From Desulfobotulus pelophilus (lineage in GTDB: Bacteria > Desulfobacterota > Desulfobacteria > Desulfobacterales > ASO4-4): a stretch of 47,580 nucleotides of DNA. The stretch covers positions 1 through 47,580 of the forward strand of contig NZ_JAPFPW010000022.1 in assembly GCF_026155325.1 (NCBI RefSeq), read 5' to 3'. Below are positions 15,326 through 24,258 of this stretch, piece by piece (the first letter of the stretch is position 1; each line of letters begins with the position of its first letter). The notes under the pieces are model-generated. The model made no database searches. It was not told the origin of the DNA and saw only the letters and a program-made list of their open reading frames with translations. Made by a program: the position numbers and the translations under genes.

Positions 15326-16783
15326 CTATGCAGAGGGTGTGGCGTTCTTTGCGTCAGGGTCTTTAACCCGTCCGTACACATCATCAAAACGAACGATGTC
15401 GTCTTCGCCCAAATAGCTCCCGGACTGAACCTCAATGAGATCCAGAGGTATTTTCCCCGGATTTTCCAGCCTGTGGGTCACACCCAGAGGAATATAAATG
15501 GATTCGTCTTCCCTGAGAAGAATTTCCTCATCACCTCTCTGCACCACAGCCGTTCCCCTCACCACAACCCAGTGTTCCGCCCGATGGTAATGTTTTTGTG
15601 CGGAAAGCTTGGCTCCCGGTTTAACGGTGATCCGTTTAACCTGGAAACGATTATCCATGGCAATGGTTTCATAGCTGCCCCAGGGGCGGTAGACTCTTCG
15701 ATGGGATATGGCTTCCCCCCTCCCTATGAGCCGCATGTAATCCACCATTTTACGAACATCCTGCACCCTGTCTCTGGGAGAAACAAGCACGGCGTCCGGG
15801 GTTTCCACCACTATATGATTTTCAAGGCCCACGGCAGCCACCAGACGGCTTTCTGCATGGAGAAATGAGTTCCGGACATCATGGGTCAGTACATCGCCAT
15901 GAATGACATTGGATTGTAAATCTTTTTCCCCAACCTGCCAGAGAGCTTCCCATGAGCCGAGATCACTCCACCCTGCTTTCAGGGGGATCATGGCACCCTT
16001 TTGGGTTTTCTCCATAACGGCATAGTCTATGGAATCGGAAGGAGAGGCATGAAAGCTGGGCCCATCCAGGCGGATAAAATCCAGGTCCGTTGCGGCCTTT
16101 CTCCGGGCCGCTTCACAGTTGGAGAGTATTTCCGGAACCAGCGTGCGCAGTTCTTCCAGTATGGTGGATGCCTTGAAAAGAAACATGCCGGAATTCCAGA
16201 AGTAATTTCCTGAAGCCACATAGGAAGTGGCCGTTTCCAGATCCGGTTTTTCCACAAATCGTTCAATGGCAAAGGCACAGGAAGAAAGGGGGACTCCTTT
16301 CTGGATATAGCCATATCCTGTTTCCGGGCCATCGGGTACAATGCCAAAGGTGATGAGCCTGTCCTTTTCCGCCTCCCCTGCCCCTTCCCGGACAGCAGAC
16401 AAAAATGCTTGCGTATCCGCAATGAAGTGATCGGCCGGAAGTACGAGAATCAGTGGGTCATTATGACGGGATGCGGCTTCCATGGCGCAGACGGCAATGG
16501 CTGGAGCCGTGTTGCGTCCTTCCGGTTCAAGCAGAATGGTTTCTGGACAGATATTGAGCTGACGCAGTTGTTCTGCAACCATAAAACGGTGATCATCATT
16601 GCATATGACAATGGGACTGACAGCTTCGGATAAATTGGCAAGGCGCAACGCGGTTTCCTGCAGCATGGTACGGGAGCTGTTCAGAGCAATGAGCTGTTTG
16701 GGGTAGAGCTGGCGGGAAAGGGGCCACAGCCTGGATCCGGATCCGCCTGCAAGGATAATAGGGACAATGACATTTTTTTTCAT
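15326..16783 (-). CDS. manC: Bifunctional mannose-1-phosphate guanylyltransferase / mannose-6-phosphate isomerase
   Basis: 485 residues. The N-terminal two thirds is a nucleotidyltransferase ([18 protein letters not shown] with the GTP-binding loop and catalytic Arg and Lys; [10 protein letters not shown] later) that makes GDP-mannose. The C-terminal third is a type II phosphomannose isomerase cupin with [28 protein letters not shown] and [10 protein letters not shown], the metal-binding His/Glu set. This is the architecture of AlgA, XanB and ManC. GDP-mannose feeds lipopolysaccharide or exopolysaccharide. GGAG precedes the ATG. It lies 55 bp after glmM on the same strand, so glmM and manC are probably co-transcribed. 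Confidence 0.93.
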   Translation of the reverse strand: MKKNVIVPIILAGGSGSRLWPLSRQLYPKQLIALNSSRTMLQETALRLANLSEAVSPIVICNDDHRFMVAEQLRQLNICPETILLEPEGRNTAPAIAVCAMEAASRHNDPLILVLPADHFIADTQAFLSAVREGAGEAEKDRLITFGIVPDGPETGYGYIQKGVPLSSCAFAIERFVEKPDLETATSYVASGNYFWNSGMFLFKASTILEELRTLVPEILSNCEAARRKAATDLDFIRLDGPSFHASPSDSIDYAVMEKTQKGAMIPLKAGWSDLGSWEALWQVGEKDLQSNVIHGDVLTHDVRNSFLHAESRLVAAVGLENHIVVETPDAVLVSPRDRVQDVRKMVDYMRLIGRGEAISHRRVYRPWGSYETIAMDNRFQVKRITVKPGAKLSAQKHYHRAEHWVVVRGTAVVQRGDEEILLREDESIYIPLGVTHRLENPGKIPLDLIEVQSGSYLGEDDIVRFDDVYGRVKDPDAKNATPSA

Positions 16784-16838
16784 GAATGACTCCGGGATAA
16801 AAAATAAAACATCGAAACGCTAAGCCCTTTTCCTGCGG

Positions 16839-18188
16839 TTATCCCGTACAGGCCTGGAGGGCATCCTGAATTCTTCGGCAGTAAGTTTCTGCTTTGTCCC
16901 TGGTGGGAGCTTCCACCATTATCCGGCACATGGATTCCGTTCCCGAATAACGCACAAGGATACGGCCGGCTGTCCCTAGTGTTCTCCGCACAGCTTCCAT
17001 CTCGTTTTGGACTGGAGCCAGCGTTTCCAAAGGGATTTTTTCTTTCACAGGCACATTGATCAGCACCTGCGGATAAAGGTTCATGCAGGAGGCCAGTTTT
17101 TCCAGAGGAGTCTTCAGACACAGCACGGCAAGTTTCACTGCCGCAAAAAGACCGTCTCCTGTACAGTGGGGGCCAAGAAAAATGATATGACCCGAATCTT
17201 CCCCACCAATGAGAGCCCGATGTTCCTGCATGCGTTCCAGTACCTGCCGATCGCCTACCCCTGTGATCTCATGCCGGATTCCTGCCTCTGCAAGGCTTTG
17301 ACCAAGGCCGAGGTTACTCATGACCGTGCTGACCAGAACGGGAGGATGTAAAGTCCCCTCTTCCAAGGCGGCTCTGGCAAAAATGGCAAGGAGCGCATCA
17401 CCGCTGATTTTGTGCCCGGAAGCATCTACGGCGATGAGCCGATCACCGTCGCCATCAAAAGCCAGACCCGCATGGGCTCCGACCTCACATACCCGATGGG
17501 AAAGCCTTTCCGTATGCTGTGACCCAACTCCTTCATTGATATTGTACCCATCGGGTTCTGCGCCCAGTACATGGATCTCTGCACCAAGGGCTTGAAAGAC
17601 GGCCGGTGCAGCCCGGAACATGGCACCGTTGGATGTGTCCAGAACAAGACGCAAATCCTTGAGGGAGGCCTGGGTTCCGGCAGCACTCCGGATAACAAAC
17701 TCCATGTAATCGCTAATACAATTGACGGGAAGAAGCTTTTGACCCATGGGGTAAGGCTCGGTTTCCACGGGGGTGTGCAGCCGGTCCGTAATCTCCCTTT
17801 CCTCCTTTTCGCTGAGCTTGAAGCCTCCTTTTCCGAAAAACTTGAGACCATTATCATGATAAGGATTATGGGATGCGGAAATAACCGCTCCTGCATGGGC
17901 ATGCCCGGCACGGACGGCCAGAGCCACGGCAGGAGTAGGAAGGATGCCGTCATCGATAACATGCACCCCCGCTTCCATCAGGCCAGCGGCAAGGGATGCG
18001 GCAAGCATGTCTCCGGAGTAACGGGTATCACGGCCGATGATAACGACGGGGGATGATGAACCCGATATTCCTGATCGGGTTCGCAGCCAGCTTCCAAAAG
18101 CTTTTCCAAGCCCAAGAACACTACGGGCATCCATGGGAGGACAGCCAACACGGCCACGGATTCCGTCTGTGCCAAAAATGTTGTCCAT
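16839..18188 (-). CDS. glmM: Phosphoglucosamine mutase
   Basis: 449 residues of the alpha-D-phosphohexomutase family; it converts glucosamine-6-phosphate to glucosamine-1-phosphate for UDP-GlcNAc synthesis. Features in order: FGTDGIRG at the N-terminus, the phosphoserine loop ISASHNP (active Ser about 106), the metal loop DGDGDR, the sugar-binding GGEDSGH, and the phosphate-binding RYSGTESMCRIMVEA. The RYSGTE form is typical of GlmM rather than of phosphomannomutase. The ATG at 18188 has CAAGGAG upstream and starts MDNIFGTDGIRG; a longer frame adds 40 unrelated residues. It lies 16 bp after the beta-helix protein gene. Confidence 0.92.
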   Translation of the reverse strand: MDNIFGTDGIRGRVGCPPMDARSVLGLGKAFGSWLRTRSGISGSSSPVVIIGRDTRYSGDMLAASLAAGLMEAGVHVIDDGILPTPAVALAVRAGHAHAGAVISASHNPYHDNGLKFFGKGGFKLSEKEEREITDRLHTPVETEPYPMGQKLLPVNCISDYMEFVIRSAAGTQASLKDLRLVLDTSNGAMFRAAPAVFQALGAEIHVLGAEPDGYNINEGVGSQHTERLSHRVCEVGAHAGLAFDGDGDRLIAVDASGHKISGDALLAIFARAALEEGTLHPPVLVSTVMSNLGLGQSLAEAGIRHEITGVGDRQVLERMQEHRALIGGEDSGHIIFLGPHCTGDGLFAAVKLAVLCLKTPLEKLASCMNLYPQVLINVPVKEKIPLETLAPVQNEMEAVRRTLGTAGRILVRYSGTESMCRIMVEAPTRDKAETYCRRIQDALQACTG

Positions 18189-18204
18189 TGTTTCTCCTTG
18201 AAAA

Positions 18205-19395
18205 TCATTGGGCGGAGAGGATTTCCCATGCCCGTTGAAGCCGATCATCCACCAGAGACTGAAGCCATGATCTCCCCGCCTCCCTCCATTGATCATCCAT
18301 GGAGGCAAGGGTGGAAAGATAGCTTTCTTTTACCTTCATTGTTTGTAAAAAATCCGCACGATGACGGATGATATTCCTACTTTCAGTTTCACGGGTATCC
18401 CGGCCAAGGAGAGCGCAGACAGTATCCGCTTTTTCCGACCAGACTCTGCCTATGCCCTTCTCTTCTCCGTGAAAAGCGGCAACCTTATTCCGCAATTGGA
18501 TAAGACGCTTGATTCGTTCAGCAATGCCGGATTCTACCTGAAGAAGGAGGCCTTCATACAGTTCAAAGGGAAACGTTGAATCCAGAAATTGATGACGTAC
18601 ATGCCGGTACCATTCCCTGAGGGCGTGAAGATTGGCTATATAAGTGAAGTTATTTTGCAGAATTTTCTTCAGCCCAGGATACTTCCCCGGTACTCTTTCC
18701 ACATTCCCTGCCTTGAGGCTGGAACCAAAAATCAACCGGTTTTCACGAAGTTCATCTTTACGCTGCAGGGTACCTGCTGCCACAACCGTACCAAAGGCCA
18801 GACGACATGGGCCTACCAGGCCACCTTGTCCTCCGAGAAAAACAGGAGGCTTGTTGAGCATGACGCCCGAAGGAACGTCCCCAATCAGGGAAGCCGTTGC
18901 CTTATCCTGATTGGGTGTAAAATTAAAATGAATGTAGCTGCTGCCCACCTCACTGTGATTGTCTGGCCCTGTACCGCCTGCCATGAGAATATCGCAGAAG
19001 TTTATCTGGCTTCCGAGGGTAACGTAGGGAAAAAGGATGGTCTGCTTCAATCCCACGCTATGGGCAATGGATGCCCTTTCCTCAAGGATTGTTCCTCCAC
19101 GGACATGGCTTCCGGAACCTGCCTGCGCTCCCTCAAGAAAAACCGCCTCCTGAAAATAACCACCTTTCAGGTGTACATGGCAGCCAGTGCGGACATTGTG
19201 AAGGACCGTGCTCCCCTCCCCTCCCAGGCAGGACCCCCGAAGAATAAGTGTGTCAGAGCCAGAGATCCGTGTGCCCGGATGGAGAGTGACTCCGCTCTCG
19301 ATACGTTTTTCGCGGATATCATCGGCAATGAAAACCTGTGAGGGATCGGGCATGCGAACTCCCTTTTCTAAAAGCCTTGCCTGAATACCTTGCAT
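18205..19395 (-). CDS. Left-handed beta-helix (hexapeptide-repeat) protein, GlmU-like
   Basis: A 396-residue protein whose first half is a chain of imperfect hexapeptide repeats ([LIV]-G-X4 style; for example GVTLHPGTRISGSDTLILRG) with an acetyltransferase-like turn HFNFTPNQDKATASLIGDVP and GVMLNKPPVFLGGQGGLVGP. The second half is helical. It matches a delta-proteobacterial group often labelled GlmU-like or UDP-GlcNAc pyrophosphorylase-like, but no nucleotidyltransferase domain is present, so I do not assign a reaction. GGAG precedes the ATG at 19395; a start at 19443 lacks an SD. It sits next to glmM, which makes the substrate used by GlmU, so a role in amino-sugar metabolism is likely. Confidence 0.78.
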   Translation of the reverse strand: MQGIQARLLEKGVRMPDPSQVFIADDIREKRIESGVTLHPGTRISGSDTLILRGSCLGGEGSTVLHNVRTGCHVHLKGGYFQEAVFLEGAQAGSGSHVRGGTILEERASIAHSVGLKQTILFPYVTLGSQINFCDILMAGGTGPDNHSEVGSSYIHFNFTPNQDKATASLIGDVPSGVMLNKPPVFLGGQGGLVGPCRLAFGTVVAAGTLQRKDELRENRLIFGSSLKAGNVERVPGKYPGLKKILQNNFTYIANLHALREWYRHVRHQFLDSTFPFELYEGLLLQVESGIAERIKRLIQLRNKVAAFHGEEKGIGRVWSEKADTVCALLGRDTRETESRNIIRHRADFLQTMKVKESYLSTLASMDDQWREAGRSWLQSLVDDRLQRAWEILSAQ

Positions 19396-19530
19396 GCTGA
19401 TAAACTCCAAATTTATGGAAAAATCTGTAGCAACCCGGCTCATGCGCTCAGCTGTAAGGCATGATCAGGATACCTACCCTTTCTTTTATTCATGGCTTCA
19501 TATCATAAAGCAAAGCAGGACGCACACACC

Positions 19531-21138
19531 ATGCCAATTTTCCATGATAAAAAATTAAAAAATCTTTCTTTGAAAATGAAGGAACCTGCCTTCCATCTGC
19601 GCAGTCTGCTGCAGGATAAGGAGCGTTGCGCTGCCTTATTCTATGAAGGCGGCGGACTGTATCTCGATCTTTGTCGTCAGAATATGAATTCAGAAGTCAT
19701 GGTAACCCTGACGGAAAAAGCCAGAGAACGCGGTGTTCGTCAATCTTTTCAGGATATGATGGCAGGCCTCAAGGTGAATGCCAGTGAAAAAAGGGCGGTC
19801 CTGCATACCGCGGCAAGAAATCCCGGGGCTCCTGTCTGGGTGGATGGCAACGATGCTGCAGCCATGCTGGCAACAGTCCTTCGAAAGATTTTTGCCTTTG
19901 CGGATGCTGCTCACAACGGGGAAATCCTTGGTTCGGCTGGTAACCGGTTCTCCCATGTACTGGTTGTGGGTATTGGAGGTTCCCGCCTCGGAACGGAGGC
20001 CGTATATGAGGCTCTGAAAGCCCGCCACCCAGTTTGGCTGCCGCTGGTCTTTCTTTCCACCATAGATCCCAATGCCTTTTATCTGCAGACACGGGAACTG
20101 AATCCCAAAACAACCCTTGTTCTTGTTGTCTCCAAAAGCTTTACAACAAGAGAGGTTGCCATGAATCAGAAGATGGTCCGTAACTGGCTCAAAAACTCAG
20201 GGGTGGAGCCATCGGATCACATGATTCATGTCACGGCAAAGGGGAGCCCGGGTGATTGTAAACAGGATATATGCCGGGATGTCTTTCACATGTTCGAATT
20301 TATCGGAGGACGTTACAGTGCATCCTCAGCGGTGGGTACTCTTCCCCTGAGTCTTGCCTTTGGCAAGGACGTTGTGGAAAGATTTCTTGCCGGATGCAGG
20401 GAGATGGATGCTCATGCAGCACAGGCACCGGAAGAAAAAAATTTGCCACTTCTGGCTGCCTTATGCGATATCTGGAACGGTGAATATCTTGGATTTCCTG
20501 CCTTTGTTATGGTCCCCTATGCAGCCCCTTTGTTGTTTTTTTCTTTCCACATGCAACAGCTGTACATGGAAAGTCTGGGCAAAGGACAAACCCTTTCTGG
20601 TCAACCCATTCCGCCGGAAAAACAGGCCATGCTTTGCTTCGGGCATATTGGAACCGATGCCCAGCACTCATTTTTTCAAATGCTGCATCAGGGCAGAGGC
20701 GCTCCCGTTGAGTTTATCGGTGTGCTCAATTCACCCTTGGAGGCTTGTGCGGATGTTTCCGGACATGGGCTGACACCCCATGAAGAACTCTGGTCCAATC
20801 TGCTGGCACAGGCCGATGCTTTCGCTCTGGGTCGCAGAGAAGGAAGGCCTGAACAGCTTTGTCCCGGCAACAGACCCAGCAGCATTCTGACCCTCAGGGA
20901 CCTGGATGCGAACCATATCGGCCGCCTTCTTGCCTATCTTGAAGCCCGGACAGTATATGTCGGATTGTTAAAAGATATCAACCCGTTTGATCAGTTCGGC
21001 GTAGAAAACGGAAAGACGCTGGCAGCCGATCTGCGTAAGCATTTTTCAGGTGAGGTCCCCTCCTCCGGGGAAAGGGTGGAGACCTACCTGAATGCCCTCA
21101 GACAGGGATTTTTCCGTGATCAGGAACCGAAACGATAA
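19531..21138 (+). CDS. pgi: Glucose-6-phosphate isomerase
   Basis: About 535 residues, interconverting glucose-6-phosphate and fructose-6-phosphate. Motifs: VVGIGGSRLGTEAVYEAL (sugar-phosphate loop), VVSKSFTTREVAMN, GGRYSASSAVGTLPLSLAFG (the PGI signature with catalytic Arg), QLYMESLGKG (catalytic Glu), HIGTDAQHSFFQMLHQG (catalytic His), and INPFDQFGVENGK with the terminal Lys. Start choice is uncertain: ATG 19531 has AGGA 8 nt upstream, while ATG 19492 has no SD. Its 3' end overlaps that of fabH by 19 bp on the opposite strand, so the two transcripts can form an antisense overlap. Confidence 0.93.
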   Translation: MPIFHDKKLKNLSLKMKEPAFHLRSLLQDKERCAALFYEGGGLYLDLCRQNMNSEVMVTLTEKARERGVRQSFQDMMAGLKVNASEKRAVLHTAARNPGAPVWVDGNDAAAMLATVLRKIFAFADAAHNGEILGSAGNRFSHVLVVGIGGSRLGTEAVYEALKARHPVWLPLVFLSTIDPNAFYLQTRELNPKTTLVLVVSKSFTTREVAMNQKMVRNWLKNSGVEPSDHMIHVTAKGSPGDCKQDICRDVFHMFEFIGGRYSASSAVGTLPLSLAFGKDVVERFLAGCREMDAHAAQAPEEKNLPLLAALCDIWNGEYLGFPAFVMVPYAAPLLFFSFHMQQLYMESLGKGQTLSGQPIPPEKQAMLCFGHIGTDAQHSFFQMLHQGRGAPVEFIGVLNSPLEACADVSGHGLTPHEELWSNLLAQADAFALGRREGRPEQLCPGNRPSSILTLRDLDANHIGRLLAYLEARTVYVGLLKDINPFDQFGVENGKTLAADLRKHFSGEVPSSGERVETYLNALRQGFFRDQEPKR

Positions 21139-22133
21139 ACAAGGCCTGCCCAGGTAAGGCCGGCTCCCAGAGCGGCCAGCAGAAGGGTATCCTTTTCCGG
21201 ATTGAGTCGACCAAGCTCGATGGCTTCATCCATGGCAATGGGAATGCTTCCTGCGGTTGTGTTGCCGTAACGCATAATATTATGAAACATTTTTTCATCC
21301 GGCACATCAATGGCCCGCTGGTAAAACTGATTGATGCGAAGATTGGCCTGATGGGGAATGATAAGATCAATGTCGCTCAGGGTAAGACCGGCTTTGGCCA
21401 GAACTTCCTGCGTGACTTCCGGAAGGCGTTTAACGGCATGTTTGAATACGGTTTTTCCTTCCATGCTGGGATAGTGCCGCCCCTGTTCCAGCATTTCAAC
21501 CGTAATGCGTTCTGTGTATCTTGATGCGGGAGCTTCCAGCATAAGGCTGGAGGCGTGCCTGCCCTGAGCATGCAGGGCGGTGGCCAGAATGCCGATTTCC
21601 TTATCCGTTTCTATGCCTTCCACGCAGGCAGCTCCGGCACCATCTCCAAAAAGAACCGCCACATCCCGGCCACGTGTTGTAATGTCAAGGCCTGAACTAT
21701 GCACTTCCGCACCAACCACCAGCACACGTTTTGCCATACCGGCCTTGATATAGGCATCCGCTGTAGCCAGTCCATAGATGAAACCCGTACACTGCTGACG
21801 GATATCCAGTGCCGGTGTGGTCTCGAGCCCCAGTTTGTCCTGAAGAAGACAGCCTGATCCGGGAAAGAAAATATCCGGGCTTAAGGTGGCAAAGATAATA
21901 AGGTCAAGATCTTCGGCTTGCCAGCCAGCTCGGTTCAGTGCGATACGGGATGCCTCGAGACCCAGATCCGAAGCACCAACGCCCCCTTCTTCCGGAATCC
22001 AGTATCGTTGCTCAATGCCTGTGCGTTGCTGAATCCATTCGTCGGTTGTATCCATCAGGCGGGTAAGATCTTCGTTTGTTACAAGTCTGGGAGGAAGATA
22101 GCGGCCGGTACTTCGGATAAGACTGCGGATCAT
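21120..22133 (-). CDS. fabH: 3-oxoacyl-[ACP] synthase III (KAS III)
   Basis: 337 residues. It condenses acetyl-CoA with malonyl-ACP to begin fatty acid synthesis. The thiolase fold carries the Cys-His-Asn triad typical of FabH: C115 in DIRQQCTGFIYGL, H261 in IIPHQANLRI and N291 in RYGNTTAGSIPI. The N-terminus (GRYLPPRLVTNEDL..TTDEWIQQRTGI) is family-typical. AAGGAGATACC precedes the ATG. It stands apart from other fab genes, with no acpP or fabD nearby, so it may be a second KAS III with a specialised primer. That remains inference. Confidence 0.92.
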   Translation of the reverse strand: MIRSLIRSTGRYLPPRLVTNEDLTRLMDTTDEWIQQRTGIEQRYWIPEEGGVGASDLGLEASRIALNRAGWQAEDLDLIIFATLSPDIFFPGSGCLLQDKLGLETTPALDIRQQCTGFIYGLATADAYIKAGMAKRVLVVGAEVHSSGLDITTRGRDVAVLFGDGAGAACVEGIETDKEIGILATALHAQGRHASSLMLEAPASRYTERITVEMLEQGRHYPSMEGKTVFKHAVKRLPEVTQEVLAKAGLTLSDIDLIIPHQANLRINQFYQRAIDVPDEKMFHNIMRYGNTTAGSIPIAMDEAIELGRLNPEKDTLLLAALGAGLTWAGLVYRFGS

Positions 22134-22509
22134 GGTATCTCCTTACGGTTCAGGTGATATGGTAGAAAATCTGGTGTGATTGTGCAGAATAAATGAAGAC
22201 GCAGGCATGGGATGCTGCCGGAGAATCATTTTTGGCATGGCACCCGGAATGCAATCAGGACATATTCAGGCCATAAAATCAGGTGACAATTAATTTTCTG
22301 CCTGCAGTCTGGAATGGCCAGTATCCCGAAAGCCTGCACGGCAAGATAGCAAAAGCATTTTCAAATGAGAAGGAAAAGCTTGGCAGAAAAACCTGCCTTT
22401 CCCCTGAAATAGACATGTCGGTGCATGGCAAGAGGGGCTAGCCTGTGATAGGCTTGTATGATAGATGTTCATAAAGGGTTTGACTGCTGAAACTGAAAAG
22501 GGGGTAACA

Positions 22510-23028
22510 TTGGAAGAAAAAGAAACCATGCAGGAACTTTCAGAATCACTCGTTGCCTATGCCACTCATAGTAAGGATATCCTTCCCTTCGTGGAAGCGC
22601 TTCCTGAAGAAAGTCGCATTGCCAGACCCACCATGGAATATGAGATGCGCATGCTGAAAATTCTTTCCGTCGGTTGGGGACTTGCCTTTATTTTGTCGGA
22701 TCACCCCGCAAGAATAGAACTGAGCGAAGCTTTCTGGCACCGTATTTCATCATTGTCAAAGGAAATCGATGAAATTTGCAAGGCTTCCGGCACGGAAATT
22801 GATTATTTTGCCGCCCTGAGAAAACGTCTGGATATATACGTCAGCGCTCTTTCCGGTGCAAAGGATCCGGGAGATCCAGGTATAGAGGTGGGAAGCTGCT
22901 ATGCTGAACTCTGTGGCGATGCAGAGGACACCTATGCCCTGGTAGCCGGCCGGCGTGTGTTTACGGGAGTTCTCTCCAGTCTGCACGAATACCTGAAAGA
23001 CAGTCTCAATCCCGCGCAGCCAGCCTGA
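22510..23028 (+). CDS. Unknown cytosolic protein
   Basis: 172 residues (TTG start at 22510 behind AAGGGGG; an ATG at 22465 is possible but lacks an SD). Predicted largely helical, acidic, with no signal peptide or membrane segment. The centre has DEICKASGTEIDYFAALRK and two cysteines in GSCYAELCGD. I do not recognise a family. The 376 bp spacer before it (22134-22509) holds no other gene that I can support. Its stop lies 13 bp from the nuclease stop on the other strand. The codon use looks like that of its neighbours. Confidence 0.65.
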   Translation: MEEKETMQELSESLVAYATHSKDILPFVEALPEESRIARPTMEYEMRMLKILSVGWGLAFILSDHPARIELSEAFWHRISSLSKEIDEICKASGTEIDYFAALRKRLDIYVSALSGAKDPGDPGIEVGSCYAELCGDAEDTYALVAGRRVFTGVLSSLHEYLKDSLNPAQPA

Positions 23029-23041
23029 GCTATTCCTTCCT

Positions 23042-23686
23042 TTACGGACAGATGGGATCAGGAAGACACTCCCTTGCCGGAGCATATCCGGCCATAAATG
23101 CGCTTTTCAGGGATGGAAAAGTAACCCGGTTTGCCGTGTTGATTTTTCGGGCATAGCTGCAGTCTGATTGGTGAAACCGATAGGAACGGCGGTTCCCGGT
23201 CAGGCTGTGGCTTTTATCAGGAAGCAGGGACCAGATCCCCTCCCCCATACGGATGGCTTCCTGCTGTAATTGTAACCATGCCTCTGTGTTCTGATCCGGT
23301 TTTCCGTGGATATACACCCATGCCATTCCCATGCGAATCATTTCTGTGGAAATACAGGTCCCATCCTGAAGGAACAGGGAACCGAGTACACGGCCATATC
23401 GGTCCATGCCACTGGATTTCATGAAAAGCCTGCTGCCACCGATAAGATCCCGGAGGGAATCACGTGACATGATGCCACCGCAATTGTCCGGCCGATCTCC
23501 ATGACCTATTTCAGGGGCGTCCATACCGGGGAACCGAACCCATCGACCATCTTTCAGCCGGATGGTGTCCCCATCCGGGATGAAAGATACGTTGACCTCT
23601 TCCATATCAGCAGAAGCAACCCCGACAAAAAAACAAGCACCCGACAGCAGCAAAAGAAAGAATATCTTAATCAGAATAAATTTCAG
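23042..23686 (-). CDS. Secreted staphylococcal-nuclease-fold endonuclease
   Basis: 214 residues with a signal peptide and a thermonuclease (SNase) domain: PDGDTIRL, WVRFPGMDAPE (catalytic Arg and Glu) and DRYGRVLG (second catalytic Arg) all match the family, so activity on DNA or RNA is likely. The C-terminal 45 residues carry RSYRFHQSDCSYARKI and later cysteines, a small module seen after SNase domains that resembles a metal- or substrate-binding motif. The reading frame has no ATG, GTG or TTG that fits both SD and signal peptide. A CTG at 23686 sits 6-7 nt after AGAAGGA and gives an ideal signal peptide with two lysines. The TTG at 23653 would lose the charged start. I list the CTG start, with caution. 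Confidence 0.8.
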   Translation of the reverse strand: MKFILIKIFFLLLLSGACFFVGVASADMEEVNVSFIPDGDTIRLKDGRWVRFPGMDAPEIGHGDRPDNCGGIMSRDSLRDLIGGSRLFMKSSGMDRYGRVLGSLFLQDGTCISTEMIRMGMAWVYIHGKPDQNTEAWLQLQQEAIRMGEGIWSLLPDKSHSLTGNRRSYRFHQSDCSYARKINTANRVTFPSLKSAFMAGYAPARECLPDPICP

Positions 23687-23765
23687 GCTTATTTCCTTCT
23701 GGAAAAATCAAAATTATCTGTATCATATTTTTATGGCTCCGGCATGCTTTCCGCCAATGTAAAAA

Positions 23766-24233
23766 TCAGAGAAACGCCAGATAGGGACCAAGGGCGTCCG
23801 TATGTTCCTGCGAGACAAAGGCCATGCCTACGTACTGACTACGGACATTTTTAACGAGAGCCTCTCTTCGAATCAGGGGAAAGCTGCCTTTGTCCAGGCG
23901 AAATTCCAGTTCAACCCTCTCACCCGGATAAAAGACATGCAAAACCATCGACTGTATCTGAAGGCCAGTACGTGAGATGTCCACAACAATCATGTCACCC
24001 TCGCGGGGAGTGCGGCCGCTTATCCTGTACCGACCGGCACAAGCTGTTGGTTTCCGGATAAAGCGCCTGCGCTCAAGTAGTACCCGGTAGGTATGACGAC
24101 ATTCCCTACAGGTACAACGTATGCGGACAGCGCTTTCAATCTGCAGGAATCGCAATACATCCCGGCAGGTGGAAAAGCCGCAGGCCGGGCAGATGAATGT
24201 AGCATGGTGACCGGTCACGAAAATTGTTTCCAC
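23766..24233 (-). CDS. PilZ-domain protein with N-terminal zinc ribbon
   Basis: 155 residues. Residues 1-50 have CPAC and CRECRH pairs (CP.C..C.C..C), a zinc-ribbon-like module. The PilZ domain follows, with RRRFIRK (the c-di-GMP-binding RxxxR) and DISRTGL (the second signature D/NxSxxG). PilZ proteins bind cyclic di-GMP and control pili, polysaccharide and motility. The GTG start at 24233 has AAGGAG upstream. It is the last gene of the operon, 25 bp after the PilB/GspE ATPase, which suggests direct control of that motor or its assembly by c-di-GMP. Confidence 0.88.
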   Translation of the reverse strand: METIFVTGHHATFICPACGFSTCRDVLRFLQIESAVRIRCTCRECRHTYRVLLERRRFIRKPTACAGRYRISGRTPREGDMIVVDISRTGLQIQSMVLHVFYPGERVELEFRLDKGSFPLIRREALVKNVRSQYVGMAFVSQEHTDALGPYLAFL

Positions 24234-24258
24234 CGCAGACTCCTTTATCCGGCGGCAC

